The position numbers and the translations under genes are program-made. Under the pieces are notes generated by a model. The model was not told the DNA's origin. It saw only the letters and a program-made list of their open reading frames with translations, and did not search any database. DNA of 64,000 nt from Methylosinus sp. C49. Lineage in GTDB: Bacteria > Pseudomonadota > Alphaproteobacteria > Rhizobiales > Beijerinckiaceae. The stretch is taken from positions 186,001-250,000 of the forward strand of contig NZ_AP022332.1 of the NCBI RefSeq assembly GCF_009936375.1, given 5' to 3'. How positions within the stretch are numbered: position 1 is the first letter of the stretch; the number at the start of each line of letters is the position of its first letter. Shown one piece after another: positions 9,321 through 17,331 of the stretch.

Positions 9321-9411
9321 TGGAACGTCATTTGCGTAATCGGCCAGCGAGGTCGCGCTTCGACGAATTGAAGCCGCCTCGAAGCCTTTTCGATGGTTTG
9401 GGGAGCGAGCC

Positions 9412-9765
9412 ATGGTCGATTCGATTGGCGCCGTCGTGGTGGGAACGTTCGGCCTCGCGGCGGAGGCGGCGGCCAAAGGCGCGGCGGGCGCGGCCGTCAT
9501 CGACGGCTATGACGCCCTGAAGTCTGGCCTTTCCACCTTCGCCAAGAGGGAGATCGCCGAGCTGGAGCCGCGGCCGCGTTCGATCGGAATGCAAATCGCC
9601 GTCGCTGAAATCATCGACGCCCAATCGGAGGAGACGAGAACGGCGCTTTGCGTCCTCGCCGCGACGCTCGTCGCCCGGCTGAGGGACGGCGCTCCGGCCG
9701 CCGGACTCGACATCGGCCGCCTCGCCGCGCTGGAAGCGCAGCTCAGCGCCCTCGCTCCAAAATAG
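9412..9765 (+). CDS. Small hypothetical protein
   Basis: 117 residues from ATG 9412 with a good GGGGAGC ribosome site 6 bases upstream. I do not recognise a family. The N-terminal third is Ala/Gly-rich and weakly hydrophobic (IGAVVVGTFGLAAEAAAKGA), the rest is helical with a stretch of acidic and basic residues (STFAKREIAELEPRPR). No Cys cluster or catalytic motif is seen. Its end overlaps the end of the oppositely oriented pentapeptide gene by 23 bases. Codon use looks like that of the host. Confidence 0.5.
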   Translation: MVDSIGAVVVGTFGLAAEAAAKGAAGAAVIDGYDALKSGLSTFAKREIAELEPRPRSIGMQIAVAEIIDAQSEETRTALCVLAATLVARLRDGAPAAGLDIGRLAALEAQLSALAPK

Positions 9766-10456
9766 GGGCCGCCGGCGGCAGCCGCGCGCTGTCGAGATCG
9801 GCGCCGTGGAAGCTCGCGCCGGCGACATCCGCGCCGGAGAGATCGGCATCGCCGAGCTTGGCGTGATCGAGCCGCGCATTGCGCAAGCTCGCGCCGGCAA
9901 AGCGCGCCGAGGCCAGCACGGCATGGGTGAGATTGGCGCCGGTCAGATCGGCGCCATCGAAGATCGCGGCGGTGAGATCGGCGCGCACCGGAACCATGCC
10001 CTGATTGGCCGGATCGGCGCCGAGATCGGCCTCGACCAGCTTCGCCTTCACGAAGCGCGCGCCGCGGCCGCCGCCGATGATGCGGGCGCGCGTCAGATCG
10101 GCGCCGGAAAAATCCGCATCGTCGAGAATGGCGGCATAGAGGATCGCGCCGGAAAGATCGGCGCCCGAGAGATCGGCCTCGCGCAGATCGGCGCGGGTGA
10201 GATTGGCCTCGCCGAGCCGCGCGCCGACGAGCTTCGCCCCGGCGAGCCGCGCAGCGAAGAGATCGGCGCGCCGAAGGTCCAGCCCCGAGAGATCGAGGCC
10301 GGAGAGATCGAGATCGGTGAGCGCCACGGGCTTTCCGGCGGAGGCGGCGATCAGCTGCTCTATATCGGCGCGGCTTCGATCCGCCGCCGCGGCCGCCAGC
10401 GGCGCGAGACTCAGGACGACGGCGGCCAAAAGGCGGCTCGCTCGGGCCGAGGACAT
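9743..10456 (-). CDS. Exported pentapeptide-repeat protein
   Basis: 237 residues. A signal peptide (ASRLLAAVVLSLAPLAAAAA) is followed by a short helical part (RADIEQLIAASAGKPVALTD) and then from about residue 47 to 225 by A(D/N)LXX repeats, such as LSGADLSGAILYAAILDDAD and ADLTGANLTHAV. Such repeats form a right-handed quadrilateral beta-helix; the periplasmic location is inferred from the signal. A break of about 20 residues (GADPANQGMVPVR) interrupts the helix. The function is unknown; cytosolic members mimic DNA, which an exported one would not. The repetitive DNA could have promoted the recombination seen at 9172-9210. Confidence 0.85.
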   Translation of the reverse strand: MSSARASRLLAAVVLSLAPLAAAAADRSRADIEQLIAASAGKPVALTDLDLSGLDLSGLDLRRADLFAARLAGAKLVGARLGEANLTRADLREADLSGADLSGAILYAAILDDADFSGADLTRARIIGGGRGARFVKAKLVEADLGADPANQGMVPVRADLTAAIFDGADLTGANLTHAVLASARFAGASLRNARLDHAKLGDADLSGADVAGASFHGADLDSARLPPAAPILERGR

Positions 10457-10688
10457 TATGAAGGCTCCCTCGCTCTGCGTCGCTTCTGCGGCGACGGCGG
10501 GCGAGCCTACCCCCGAGACGCCGCCCCGGCTGCGGGAAAGAATGCGCGATGCGCTGGAAAGACGTCCCGCCGCCGGCGCGGCGATCGGCCCCTATTTCCG
10601 CGATTGACAGGGCGGCGGCCTTGCCGCCTATAGCCCTGACCCTTTCTGCGGGCCGCCTGCCCGCGACCTCTCGGAGCTGGACGATTTC

Positions 10689-11546
10689 ATGCCGCACACT
10701 GGTCTCGAGAATCTCATCACCACCGCCTTCGAAGACAGGGCCAATATCGACGCCTCCACGCAGGGCGACATTCGCCACGCGGTCGAGAGCGCGCTGCGTC
10801 TGCTCGATTCGGGCAAGCTGCGCGTCGCCGAGAAGATCGAGGGCGCGACCGGCCCCGGCTCCTGGAAGGTCAATCAATGGCTGAAGAAGGCGGTCCTCCT
10901 CTCCTTCCGCCTCAATGATATGAGCGTGATCGAGGGCGGGCCGGGCGGCGCGAGCTGGTGGGACAAGGTTCCCTCGAAATTCGCCGGCTGGGGCGCGGCC
11001 GAGCACAAGGCGGCGGGCTTCCGCTCCGTGCCGGGCGCGATCGTGCGTCACTCCGCCTTCGTCGCGCCGGGCGTGATCCTGATGCCCTCCTTCGTCAATC
11101 TCGGCGCCCATGTGGACGCGGGGACCATGGTCGACACATGGGCGACGGTCGGCTCCTGCGCGCAGATCGGCAAGAATGTGCATCTTTCCGGCGGCGTCGG
11201 CATTGGCGGCGTGCTGGAGCCGCTGCAGGCCGGCCCCACCATCATCGAGGACGATTGCTTCATCGGCGCGCGCTCGGAGATCGTCGAGGGCGTCGTCGTC
11301 GGCCAAGGCTCGGTGATTTCCATGGGCGTCTTCATCGGCGCCTCGACCAAGGTGATCGACCGCGCCACCGGCCAGATTCACATCGGCTATGTGCCGCCCT
11401 ATTCGGTCGTGGTGTCGGGCAATCTGCCGGGCAAGCCGCTGCCGGACGGCTCGGCCGGGCCATCGCTCTATTGCGCCGTCATTGTGAAGACCGTCGACGC
11501 GCAGACGCGCGGCAAGACGGCGATCAACGAGCTGCTGAGGGACTGA
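10689..11546 (+). CDS. dapD: 2,3,4,5-tetrahydropyridine-2,6-dicarboxylate N-succinyltransferase
   Basis: 285 residues, the succinylase step of lysine and meso-diaminopimelate synthesis. The N-terminal helical domain ([16 protein letters not shown]) is followed by a left-handed beta-helix of hexapeptide repeats ([36 protein letters not shown]) and the C-terminal [11 protein letters not shown] ending typical of DapD. GGAG is found upstream of the ATG. It partners with dapA at 48.6 kb in the same pathway. Its stop overlaps the start of the next gene. Confidence 0.97.
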   Translation: MPHTGLENLITTAFEDRANIDASTQGDIRHAVESALRLLDSGKLRVAEKIEGATGPGSWKVNQWLKKAVLLSFRLNDMSVIEGGPGGASWWDKVPSKFAGWGAAEHKAAGFRSVPGAIVRHSAFVAPGVILMPSFVNLGAHVDAGTMVDTWATVGSCAQIGKNVHLSGGVGIGGVLEPLQAGPTIIEDDCFIGARSEIVEGVVVGQGSVISMGVFIGASTKVIDRATGQIHIGYVPPYSVVVSGNLPGKPLPDGSAGPSLYCAVIVKTVDAQTRGKTAINELLRD

Positions 11547-12025
11547 TGGAGCTTCCCTCGCGCGAGCGCCTGAGCTTCCTCTATCGCACGGAGGAGGGAC
11601 GCCTCGACCGCGCCGGCTGGAGCTGCGGCGCAGCCGGCCTCGTCGCCGCGCTCGTCCCGCTGACGCTGATCTGGCTGGCGCTCTTCCCCTATACGGATCA
11701 CGACCTCGCGAAGGATCCGTTCTTCGTCTGGCAGACGGTGGCCGCCTACGCCTATCTCACCTTCTATGCGCTGGCGATTCTGCTGATCGCCGTGAGCTTC
11801 GTGAATCTCTCGGCCAAGCGCTTCCGCGCGCTCGACCGTCCCGCGCCGCTGCTGCTCGCGGGCCTCCTGCCCTTCGCCGCGCTAGTGGCGGGCGCCATGC
11901 ACTGGCTGCAGCCGCGCGTCGCCGAGGTGATGCCCTATTGGCCCGTGGCGCTCACCGATCTCGCGCTCGCCGCGGTCGCGCTGTGGGTGGGGTACGAGCT
12001 GGGGGTGAGAGAGGGCGGGGAGTGA
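11546..12025 (+). CDS. Small inner-membrane protein of unknown function
   Basis: 159 residues starting with ATG that overlaps the dapD stop (TGATG), so translational coupling to dapD is likely. After a polar N-terminus (RLSFLYRTEEGRLDRAGW) there are four hydrophobic segments, around residues 26-47, 60-85, 93-113 and 125-150. The N-terminal wording vaguely recalls DUF805 proteins, but I would not assign it. The position suggests only that it shares the dapD transcript. Confidence 0.75.
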   Translation: MELPSRERLSFLYRTEEGRLDRAGWSCGAAGLVAALVPLTLIWLALFPYTDHDLAKDPFFVWQTVAAYAYLTFYALAILLIAVSFVNLSAKRFRALDRPAPLLLAGLLPFAALVAGAMHWLQPRVAEVMPYWPVALTDLALAAVALWVGYELGVREGGE

Positions 12026-12121
12026 CGGCTCGGACTGAGTCACATATCCCCCACGCGTTGACGCCTCCGCCCGGCGCCCATAGTGTGCGCCCCTCTTCGC
12101 AACTGCAACAAAAGCCGCATC

Positions 12122-13822
12122 ATGCCCACGTCCGAGCCTTTGCCCGCCGATCTCCTCGAAGCCGCCCGCGTCTCGCCGGCCTGGCCATTCGAAGAGGCGC
12201 GCAAGCTCGTCAAACGCGTGGCCGAGACCGGCCAGACCAAAGTGCTGTTCGAGACCGGCTATGGCCCCTCCGGCCTGCCGCATATCGGCACTTTCGGCGA
12301 GGTGGCGCGCACCTCCATGGTGCGCCACGCCTTCGAGGTGCTGACCGAGGGAAAGATCGAGACGCGCCTGCTCGCCTTTTCGGACGATATGGACGGGCTG
12401 CGCAAAGTGCCCGACAATATCCCCAATAAGGAGCTGGTCCGCGCCCATCTCGGCAAGCCGCTGACCAAGGTGCCGGACCCGTTCGGCACGCATGAGAGCT
12501 TCGGCGCGCACAACAACGCCCGTCTGCGCGCCTTTCTCGACGCTTTCGGCTTCACTTACGAATTCGCTTCCTCGACGGACTATTACACCTCCGGTCGCTT
12601 CGACGCGGCGCTGCTGCATATGCTGGCGCGCTATGAGGAGGTGATGAAGATCATGCTGCCGACGTTCCGCGAGGAGCGCGCAGCGACCTATTCTCCCTTC
12701 CTGCCGATTCACCCCGTTACGGGAATCGTCATGCAGGTTCCGCTCGATTCCATCGATACGGCGGCGGGGACCATCTCCTGGCGCGATCCCGAGAGCGGCG
12801 AGGCCTTCGTCACGCCGGTCACCGGCGGCCACTGTAAACTCCAGTGGAAGCCGGATTGGGCGATGCGCTGGTATGCGCTCTCGGTCGATTATGAAATGGC
12901 CGGCAAGGATCTCATCGATTCGGTGAAGCTGTCCTCGGCCATTGTGCGCGCGCTCGGCGGACGGCCGCCGGAGGGCTTCAATTACGAGCTCTTCCTCGAC
13001 GAGAAGGGCCAGAAGATATCGAAGTCCAAGGGCAATGGCCTCACCATCGAGGAGTGGCTGACCTACGCCAGCCCGGAGAGCCTCGCGCAATTCATGTTTC
13101 AAAAGCCGAGCGCGGCCAAGAAGCTCTATTTCGACGTCATTCCGCGCAATGTCGACGATTACCTCTCTTTTCTCGAGGCCTATCAGCGGCAGGCGTGGAA
13201 GGAGCGGCTCGGCAATCCGGCGTGGCACATTCACTTCGGCGCGCCGCCGGAGCCGGAGACGCTCGCCCATGACGGCGACGCCAAGGGGACGGCGATCTCC
13301 TTCTCCATGCTGCTCAATCTGGCGACCGTCGCCAACGCCGAGGACCCGTCCGTCCTCTGGGGCTTTCTACGCCGCTATGCGCCGAATGTGTCGCCGCAGA
13401 ATCATCCGCGCCTCGACAAGCTCGTCGGCTATGCGGTCGCCTACTTTCGCGACTTCGTGCGGCCCGCGAAAAAATATCGCGCCGCCGACGATGTGGAGCG
13501 CGGCGTGCTGACGACTCTTTCGCAGACGCTGGCGTCGCTGCCGAAGGACGCCAGCGCCGAGGATATTCAGACCGCGCTCTATGATGTCGCGCGCGCCGTG
13601 CCGCGCTATCAGGATTTGAAGGCCAAGGGCGCGACGCCGGAACGGCCGGGCGTGTCGAATGATTTCTTCAACATGCTCTATGAGGTTCTGCTCGGCGAGA
13701 GCCGCGGCCCGCGCTTCGGCTCCTTCGTCGCGCTGTTCGGCATTGAAGAAACGCGCGGCCTCATCGCCAAGGCGCTCGCCGGGGAATTGCTCGGCGTCTC
13801 GAGCACAGCCCCCTCGCCCTGA
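12122..13822 (+). CDS. lysK: Lysyl-tRNA synthetase, class I
   Basis: 566 residues. The class I signatures HIGT (in [14 protein letters not shown]) and KISKSKG are present, with the Rossmann catalytic domain and the C-terminal helical anticodon-binding part. Class I LysRS is mainly archaeal but is standard in Alphaproteobacteria, where it replaces LysS. ATG 12122 is taken as the start; an in-frame ATG at 12083 would add 13 residues that do not look family-like. The last four codons and the stop lie in a dispersed repeat (13807 onward), so the native end has been overwritten. Confidence 0.95.
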   Translation: MPTSEPLPADLLEAARVSPAWPFEEARKLVKRVAETGQTKVLFETGYGPSGLPHIGTFGEVARTSMVRHAFEVLTEGKIETRLLAFSDDMDGLRKVPDNIPNKELVRAHLGKPLTKVPDPFGTHESFGAHNNARLRAFLDAFGFTYEFASSTDYYTSGRFDAALLHMLARYEEVMKIMLPTFREERAATYSPFLPIHPVTGIVMQVPLDSIDTAAGTISWRDPESGEAFVTPVTGGHCKLQWKPDWAMRWYALSVDYEMAGKDLIDSVKLSSAIVRALGGRPPEGFNYELFLDEKGQKISKSKGNGLTIEEWLTYASPESLAQFMFQKPSAAKKLYFDVIPRNVDDYLSFLEAYQRQAWKERLGNPAWHIHFGAPPEPETLAHDGDAKGTAISFSMLLNLATVANAEDPSVLWGFLRRYAPNVSPQNHPRLDKLVGYAVAYFRDFVRPAKKYRAADDVERGVLTTLSQTLASLPKDASAEDIQTALYDVARAVPRYQDLKAKGATPERPGVSNDFFNMLYEVLLGESRGPRFGSFVALFGIEETRGLIAKALAGELLGVSSTAPSP

Positions 13823-13920
13823 GGAGGCCCGAAGGGGCCGTCTCGAAGGGGCGCCCCCTGGAGCATCCTTCGAGGCTTTTTGCGTTCCGCAAAAAGCGCC
13901 TCATGATGAGGGGTGGGATT
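13807..13920 (+). repeat. Dispersed inverted-repeat element, copy 1
   Basis: Bases 13858-13903 are identical over 46 positions to the reverse complement of 40703-40748, and 13807-13824 match the reverse complement of 40791-40808. The middle is diverged. The element holds a perfect hairpin, GCTTTTTGCG-TTC-CGCAAAAAGC, at 13874-13896. It supplies the final codons and stop of lysK. Confidence 0.85.
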
Positions 13921-13932
13921 GTCGGAGGAAAC

Positions 13933-14481
13933 ATGCGCGCTGCGGATGCGGATATTCTGATCCTGCCGGGGCTCGGCGGCTCCGGCCTCGAGCATTGGCA
14001 GACGCGCTGGGCGAAAAAGCTCTCCACCGCGCGCTGCGTGGCGCAGGCGGATTTCGACGCGCCGCGCTTTCCCGAATGGATCGAGACCATAGAGCGCGAG
14101 ATCGCCGCGGCGACGCGCCCCGTGGTGCTGGTCACGCATTCGCTCGGCGGCGTAGCGGCGCTGCATGTCGCCGCGCGTGGCGGCGACAAGATCGCCGCCG
14201 GCTTCCTCGTCGCGCCGCCCTCGGAGCGCGCGATCAACGAGCTCACCGCGATCGACCCCGCCTTTCTGCCGATTCCGCGCGAGCGGCTGCGCTTTCCCGC
14301 GCTGCTCGTCGCCAGTTCCGACGATCCTTATGCGGAGGCGGATTTCTCGAGGGCCTTGGCGCAGGACATAGGCGCAGAGCTGGTGGACGCCGGCGCGGCC
14401 GGGCATATCAACGCCGATAGCGGCCATGGGCCTTGGCCCGAGGGCTCGCTGCGTTTTGCGGGGTTTTTGTCGAAGCTTTAG
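13933..14481 (+). CDS. RBBP9/YdeN-family serine hydrolase
   Basis: 182 residues from ATG 13933, preceded by GGAGGAA, which decides against the longer frame from 13903. The nucleophile motif is VTHSLGGVAALH, the acid is the Asp in ASSDDPYA, and the catalytic His is in GHINADSGHG, the arrangement of RBBP9-like alpha/beta hydrolases. The N-terminal LILPGLGGSGLEHWQTRW carries the oxyanion region. Likely a small esterase; the substrate is unknown. Confidence 0.88.
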   Translation: MRAADADILILPGLGGSGLEHWQTRWAKKLSTARCVAQADFDAPRFPEWIETIEREIAAATRPVVLVTHSLGGVAALHVAARGGDKIAAGFLVAPPSERAINELTAIDPAFLPIPRERLRFPALLVASSDDPYAEADFSRALAQDIGAELVDAGAAGHINADSGHGPWPEGSLRFAGFLSKL

Positions 14482-14485
14482 CGCA

Positions 14486-14604
14486 CCCCCTCCCTCACCC
14501 TCCCCCGCTTTGCGGGAGAGAGAGGCGACGAGGTATCGCTAAGCTTCGATGAAGCGCCGAATGTACCCCCTCTCCCGCGAAGCGGGGGAGGGCTGGGGAG
14601 GGGG
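14486..14604. repeat. Intergenic inverted-repeat element
   Basis: Two arms of opposite orientation, 14486-14521 and 14566-14604, each carry a GC-rich hairpin built on CCCGC-TTT-GCGGG or CCCGC-GAA-GCGGG. It lies between the convergent hydrolase and ABC ATPase genes. The look is that of REP-like elements scattered in rhizobial genomes; it may also serve as a bidirectional terminator. Confidence 0.65.
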
Positions 14605-14606
14605 CC

Positions 14607-15353
14607 TCAGCGCCCGCGCATCGCCTCGATTTCCCTGCGCGCCCGCGCCTCCAGCGAATCGGCGGCCTCTCGCGTCATCAGCTTGCGCGGCGTCATCACG
14701 TCGAGCGTCGCGCCGACGCGCGAGGGGCGTGGCGACAGAAGAAAAATAACGTCGGCGAGTTCGATCGCCTCGCGCAGATCATGGGTGACGATCAGCGTCG
14801 TCACATGGCGCTCGTCGATCAGCGCGGCGATGCGCGCGCGCAGATCGCGCGCCAGCGCGTCGTCGAGCGAGACGAAGGGCTCGTCCAGCAGCAGAAGATC
14901 GGGCTCGATCGCCAGCGCCCGCGCAATGGCGACGCGGCGCGCGAGGCCGAGCGACAATTCGCCGGGAAAATGCAGCGCATGCTCCTCGAGCTCCAGCGCG
15001 GCGAGCAGAGCGGCGAGCGTCTGCTCGCTCGCCAGCGGCGCCGCGATGCGCAGATTGTCGATGACGCTGCGCCAAGGCAGCAGGCGCGGCTCCTGAAACA
15101 CCACGCCGAGCCGCCCGCCCGCGGGAAGCGTCACCGCGCCGGAAAATTCCGTGTCGAGACCGGCGATGATGCGCAGCAATGTGGTCTTGCCGCAGCCGGA
15201 CGGGCCGACGACGGCGCCGGCGCGGCCGACGGGAAGCGAAAGCGCGAAGTTTTCCAGCGCTCGCTGCGGCCGGCCGCCGGCGGAAAGATAATCCTTATGC
15301 GAAACCCTGACCTCGAGCAGGGCGGCGGCGCCATCGCGAGACATGTCGTTCAA
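14607..15353 (-). CDS. ABC importer ATP-binding protein (SsuB/TauB type)
   Basis: 248 residues. Walker A is GPSGCGKTT, the Q-loop is VVFQEPRLLPW, the signature region is the divergent GELSLGLARRVAIARAL, Walker B is LLLLDEPF and the switch His is in IVTHD. The LPW after the Q-loop is characteristic of the sulfonate/taurine/nitrate subfamily. The signature reads LSLGL rather than LSGGQ, a mild deviation. The start overlaps the permease by 59 bases; a second Met at 15344 is an alternative. Last gene of a three-gene importer operon. Confidence 0.92.
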   Translation of the reverse strand: MNDMSRDGAAALLEVRVSHKDYLSAGGRPQRALENFALSLPVGRAGAVVGPSGCGKTTLLRIIAGLDTEFSGAVTLPAGGRLGVVFQEPRLLPWRSVIDNLRIAAPLASEQTLAALLAALELEEHALHFPGELSLGLARRVAIARALAIEPDLLLLDEPFVSLDDALARDLRARIAALIDERHVTTLIVTHDLREAIELADVIFLLSPRPSRVGATLDVMTPRKLMTREAADSLEARARREIEAMRGR

Positions 15354-16050
15354 AGGGCTGCACCAGGAGAGTTTCGACGGCGAGCATCAGCAGGACGAAG
15401 GGAATCGCATAGGCGAGCAGCAAACGCACGTCGAAAAGCTGAAACGCCATATTGATCTCGAAGCCGACGCCATTGGAGCGGCCGATCAGCTCCACCACCA
15501 GCACGATCTTCCACACGAGCGAGAGGCCGGAGCGCGTCGCCGCCGCGATATAGGGCGCGAGCTGCGGCAAGACGATATGCTGCAGCCGCGCGGCCGGGCG
15601 CAGGCGGAAGACCTCGGCCATCTCATCGAGCTCGTGATCGAGCGCGCGGGCGCCCTCCCGCATCACGACAATGGCGTTGGGCAGCTTGTTGAGCGCCACC
15701 GCGCCCACCGCCGCCGCCTCGGTGAGACCGGCCCAGAGATAGGCCAGCACAATGACCACCAGCGCCGGCAGATTGAGGAGAATGACCAGCCAGGGATCGA
15801 ACAGCCGATCCAGCGCCGGCCGCCGTCCCATGGCGTAGCCGAGCGCCGCGCCCAGACTCATGGCCAGCAGAAAAGCGGCGGCGACGCGGGCCAATGTCGC
15901 CGCGAGATTGGCGAAGAGCGCGCCGCTCTCGGCCTCATGGGCGATCGCCTCGAAGACGGGGAGCGGCCCGGGCAAGCGGCGCGGATCGGAAAACAGCGCC
16001 GCGCCCTGCCAGAAAGCCAGCAGCAGCGCCAACGACAGGAGGCGGATCAC
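15295..16050 (-). CDS. ABC importer permease (SsuC/TauC type)
   Basis: 251 residues with six predicted membrane helices, beginning with LLSLALLLAFWQGAALF. The EAA loop lies around EMAEVFRLRPAARLQHIVLP, where the coupling Gly position is occupied differently from the consensus. This wording fits binding-protein-dependent permeases for sulfonates, nitrate or thiamine precursors. The start overlaps the stop of the binding-protein gene by 4 bases. Confidence 0.92.
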   Translation of the reverse strand: MIRLLSLALLLAFWQGAALFSDPRRLPGPLPVFEAIAHEAESGALFANLAATLARVAAAFLLAMSLGAALGYAMGRRPALDRLFDPWLVILLNLPALVVIVLAYLWAGLTEAAAVGAVALNKLPNAIVVMREGARALDHELDEMAEVFRLRPAARLQHIVLPQLAPYIAAATRSGLSLVWKIVLVVELIGRSNGVGFEINMAFQLFDVRLLLAYAIPFVLLMLAVETLLVQPFERHVSRWRRRPARGQGFA

Positions 16051-17030
16051 CGCAGCGCGCTCGCCGCGGGCTCGTAGAAAGTGCCCGCGGGCAAGGTCTT
16101 CGCCGAGCCGACTAGCGCCGCGCCGCCGATCTCAGCCAGAGTGGCGTAGAGGCCGGCGGCGTCCTCCCGCTCCTCCGCGACGCTGCGGGCGGGAATGCCC
16201 TCCACATAGCTTTTGCGGTAGAGCGCGAGCACGGCGGTGTCCTTGGCCGGAATGCGCTGCAGGGCGACGCGCCAGGCGGCGTCGGAGGCGGCGATCAGAT
16301 GGCGCGCCTTGTCGATCATGGCGAAGAAGCGCGCCAGCGGCGCTGCGTTGTTCGCGGCGAAGCCCTCGTCGAACACATAGCCGGTGACGACCGGCGCGCC
16401 CTTGGCGCCGAGCGCCGTCTCCACCTTGCGCAGATCGATGACGCGGGAGAGGCCGCGCGCCTCGAGATCGGCGGCGAAATTCCAGAATTCGAGCGCGGCG
16501 TCCAGCTCGCCCTCGGCGGCCTTTTCGGCGATCAGCGGCGGCGCGCCATAGACGATGGTCGCCGTCTTCTCAAGGTCGACTCCCTGGCGCTTCGCATAGG
16601 CGCGCAGCAACAGCCAGCTCTTGTCGAGCGGACCGCCGGCGACGCCGAGCTTCTTGCCGGAGAGATCGGCGACGCTCTTCACCGCTTTGTCGCGCGCCAT
16701 CAGCGCGCCTATGGCGGTGGAATGCGGATAGAAGGTGAGCTTGGCGCCCTCCGAGCGCTGGCGCGCAACCCACAGCCAGTCGGAGACGACGATATCGACG
16801 GAGCCGCTCTGAATGGCGATCTTGGCGGCGTCGGTATTGGCGAGCTCCGTGACCGCCAGCTCGAGCCCCGCCTCCTTATCGAGCCCGAAGGCGGAGACGA
16901 CGGCGAGCTCCCACACGCCCGAGCCGGTCTTCTGCAGGCCGAGGCGGAGCCGGTCGGCCGCGCGCGCCGGCGCGATGGCGAGAAGCGCGACCAGCGCCGC
17001 GAGCAGGAGCTTTTGGAAAATCGGTCGCAA
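16047..17030 (-). CDS. ABC importer periplasmic substrate-binding protein (SsuA/NMT1 type)
   Basis: 327 residues. The start is taken as TTG at 17030, because it gives a clean signal peptide (FQKLLLAALVALLAIAPARA) with AGAGG upstream; the open frame runs further but through a repeat element. The mature part has the two-lobed NMT1/SsuA layout (LQKTGSGVWELAVVSAFGLD, then SVDIVVSDWLWVARQR and KKLGVAGGPLDKSWLLL). The ligand is not evident; aromatic sulfonates, nitrate, or a pyrimidine are all possible in this family. First gene of the importer operon with the permease and ATPase. Confidence 0.88.
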   Translation of the reverse strand: MRPIFQKLLLAALVALLAIAPARAADRLRLGLQKTGSGVWELAVVSAFGLDKEAGLELAVTELANTDAAKIAIQSGSVDIVVSDWLWVARQRSEGAKLTFYPHSTAIGALMARDKAVKSVADLSGKKLGVAGGPLDKSWLLLRAYAKRQGVDLEKTATIVYGAPPLIAEKAAEGELDAALEFWNFAADLEARGLSRVIDLRKVETALGAKGAPVVTGYVFDEGFAANNAAPLARFFAMIDKARHLIAASDAAWRVALQRIPAKDTAVLALYRKSYVEGIPARSVAEEREDAAGLYATLAEIGGAALVGSAKTLPAGTFYEPAASALR

Positions 17031-17085
17031 GATGAATCCCGCCTCTCTGAAGGGCGCTCGCGTGAACGACGAGACGGGCGCCTTC

Positions 17086-17211
17086 ACCCTCCCCTCGAGG
17101 GGGAGGGTCGGATGGCGAAGCCATCCGGGGTGGGGTCGCACGGCAAAGACTCGGCGAAAACACCCTCTCCCGATCGCCTTCGGCGCTCGGCCTCCCCCCT
17201 CTAGGGGGAGG
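17086..17211. repeat. Intergenic element bounded by two palindromes
   Basis: The 301-base gap 17031-17331 between the importer operon and the DUF3526-type permease holds no gene. It contains a palindrome at 17086-17108 (CCCTCCCC-TCGA-GGGGAGGG core) and another at 17191-17211 (CCTCCCCC-CTCTA-GGGGGAGG). Between them is a third, ATGGCGAAGCCAT. This is a REP-like element of another family than that at 13807. Confidence 0.65.
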
Positions 17212-17331
17212 TGGAAACGCCTCTCCCGGCGCCACTTCTCGTTCACCCTGCGCCTCTGTGATGATTATTCACGACGCAGGATAGCACAATTCCCGAGGCG
17301 GGCGCGCAAAACGCCCGCGACGCAGCGTCGC

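Noticed and set aside
9780-10330. CRISPR-like appearance of regularly repeated GATCGGCGCC units
   Set aside because: The repeat is the DNA of the pentapeptide-repeat coding sequence, has a 15-base period and no spacers.
10458-10607. Possible 49-codon gene starting with GAGGA then ATG, divergent from the pentapeptide gene
   Set aside because: Only one base separates the two starts, leaving no room for a promoter, and the product shows no recognisable feature. It could be real, but support is too thin.
13874-13896. Rho-independent terminator after lysK
   Set aside because: The hairpin GCTTTTTGCG/CGCAAAAAGC has its T-run inside the stem, not after it, and is part of the dispersed repeat. It might still slow transcription.
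17031-17246. Upstream extension of the periplasmic binding-protein gene
   Set aside because: The frame stays open but runs through a palindromic repeat element and would put about 70 odd residues before the signal peptide.
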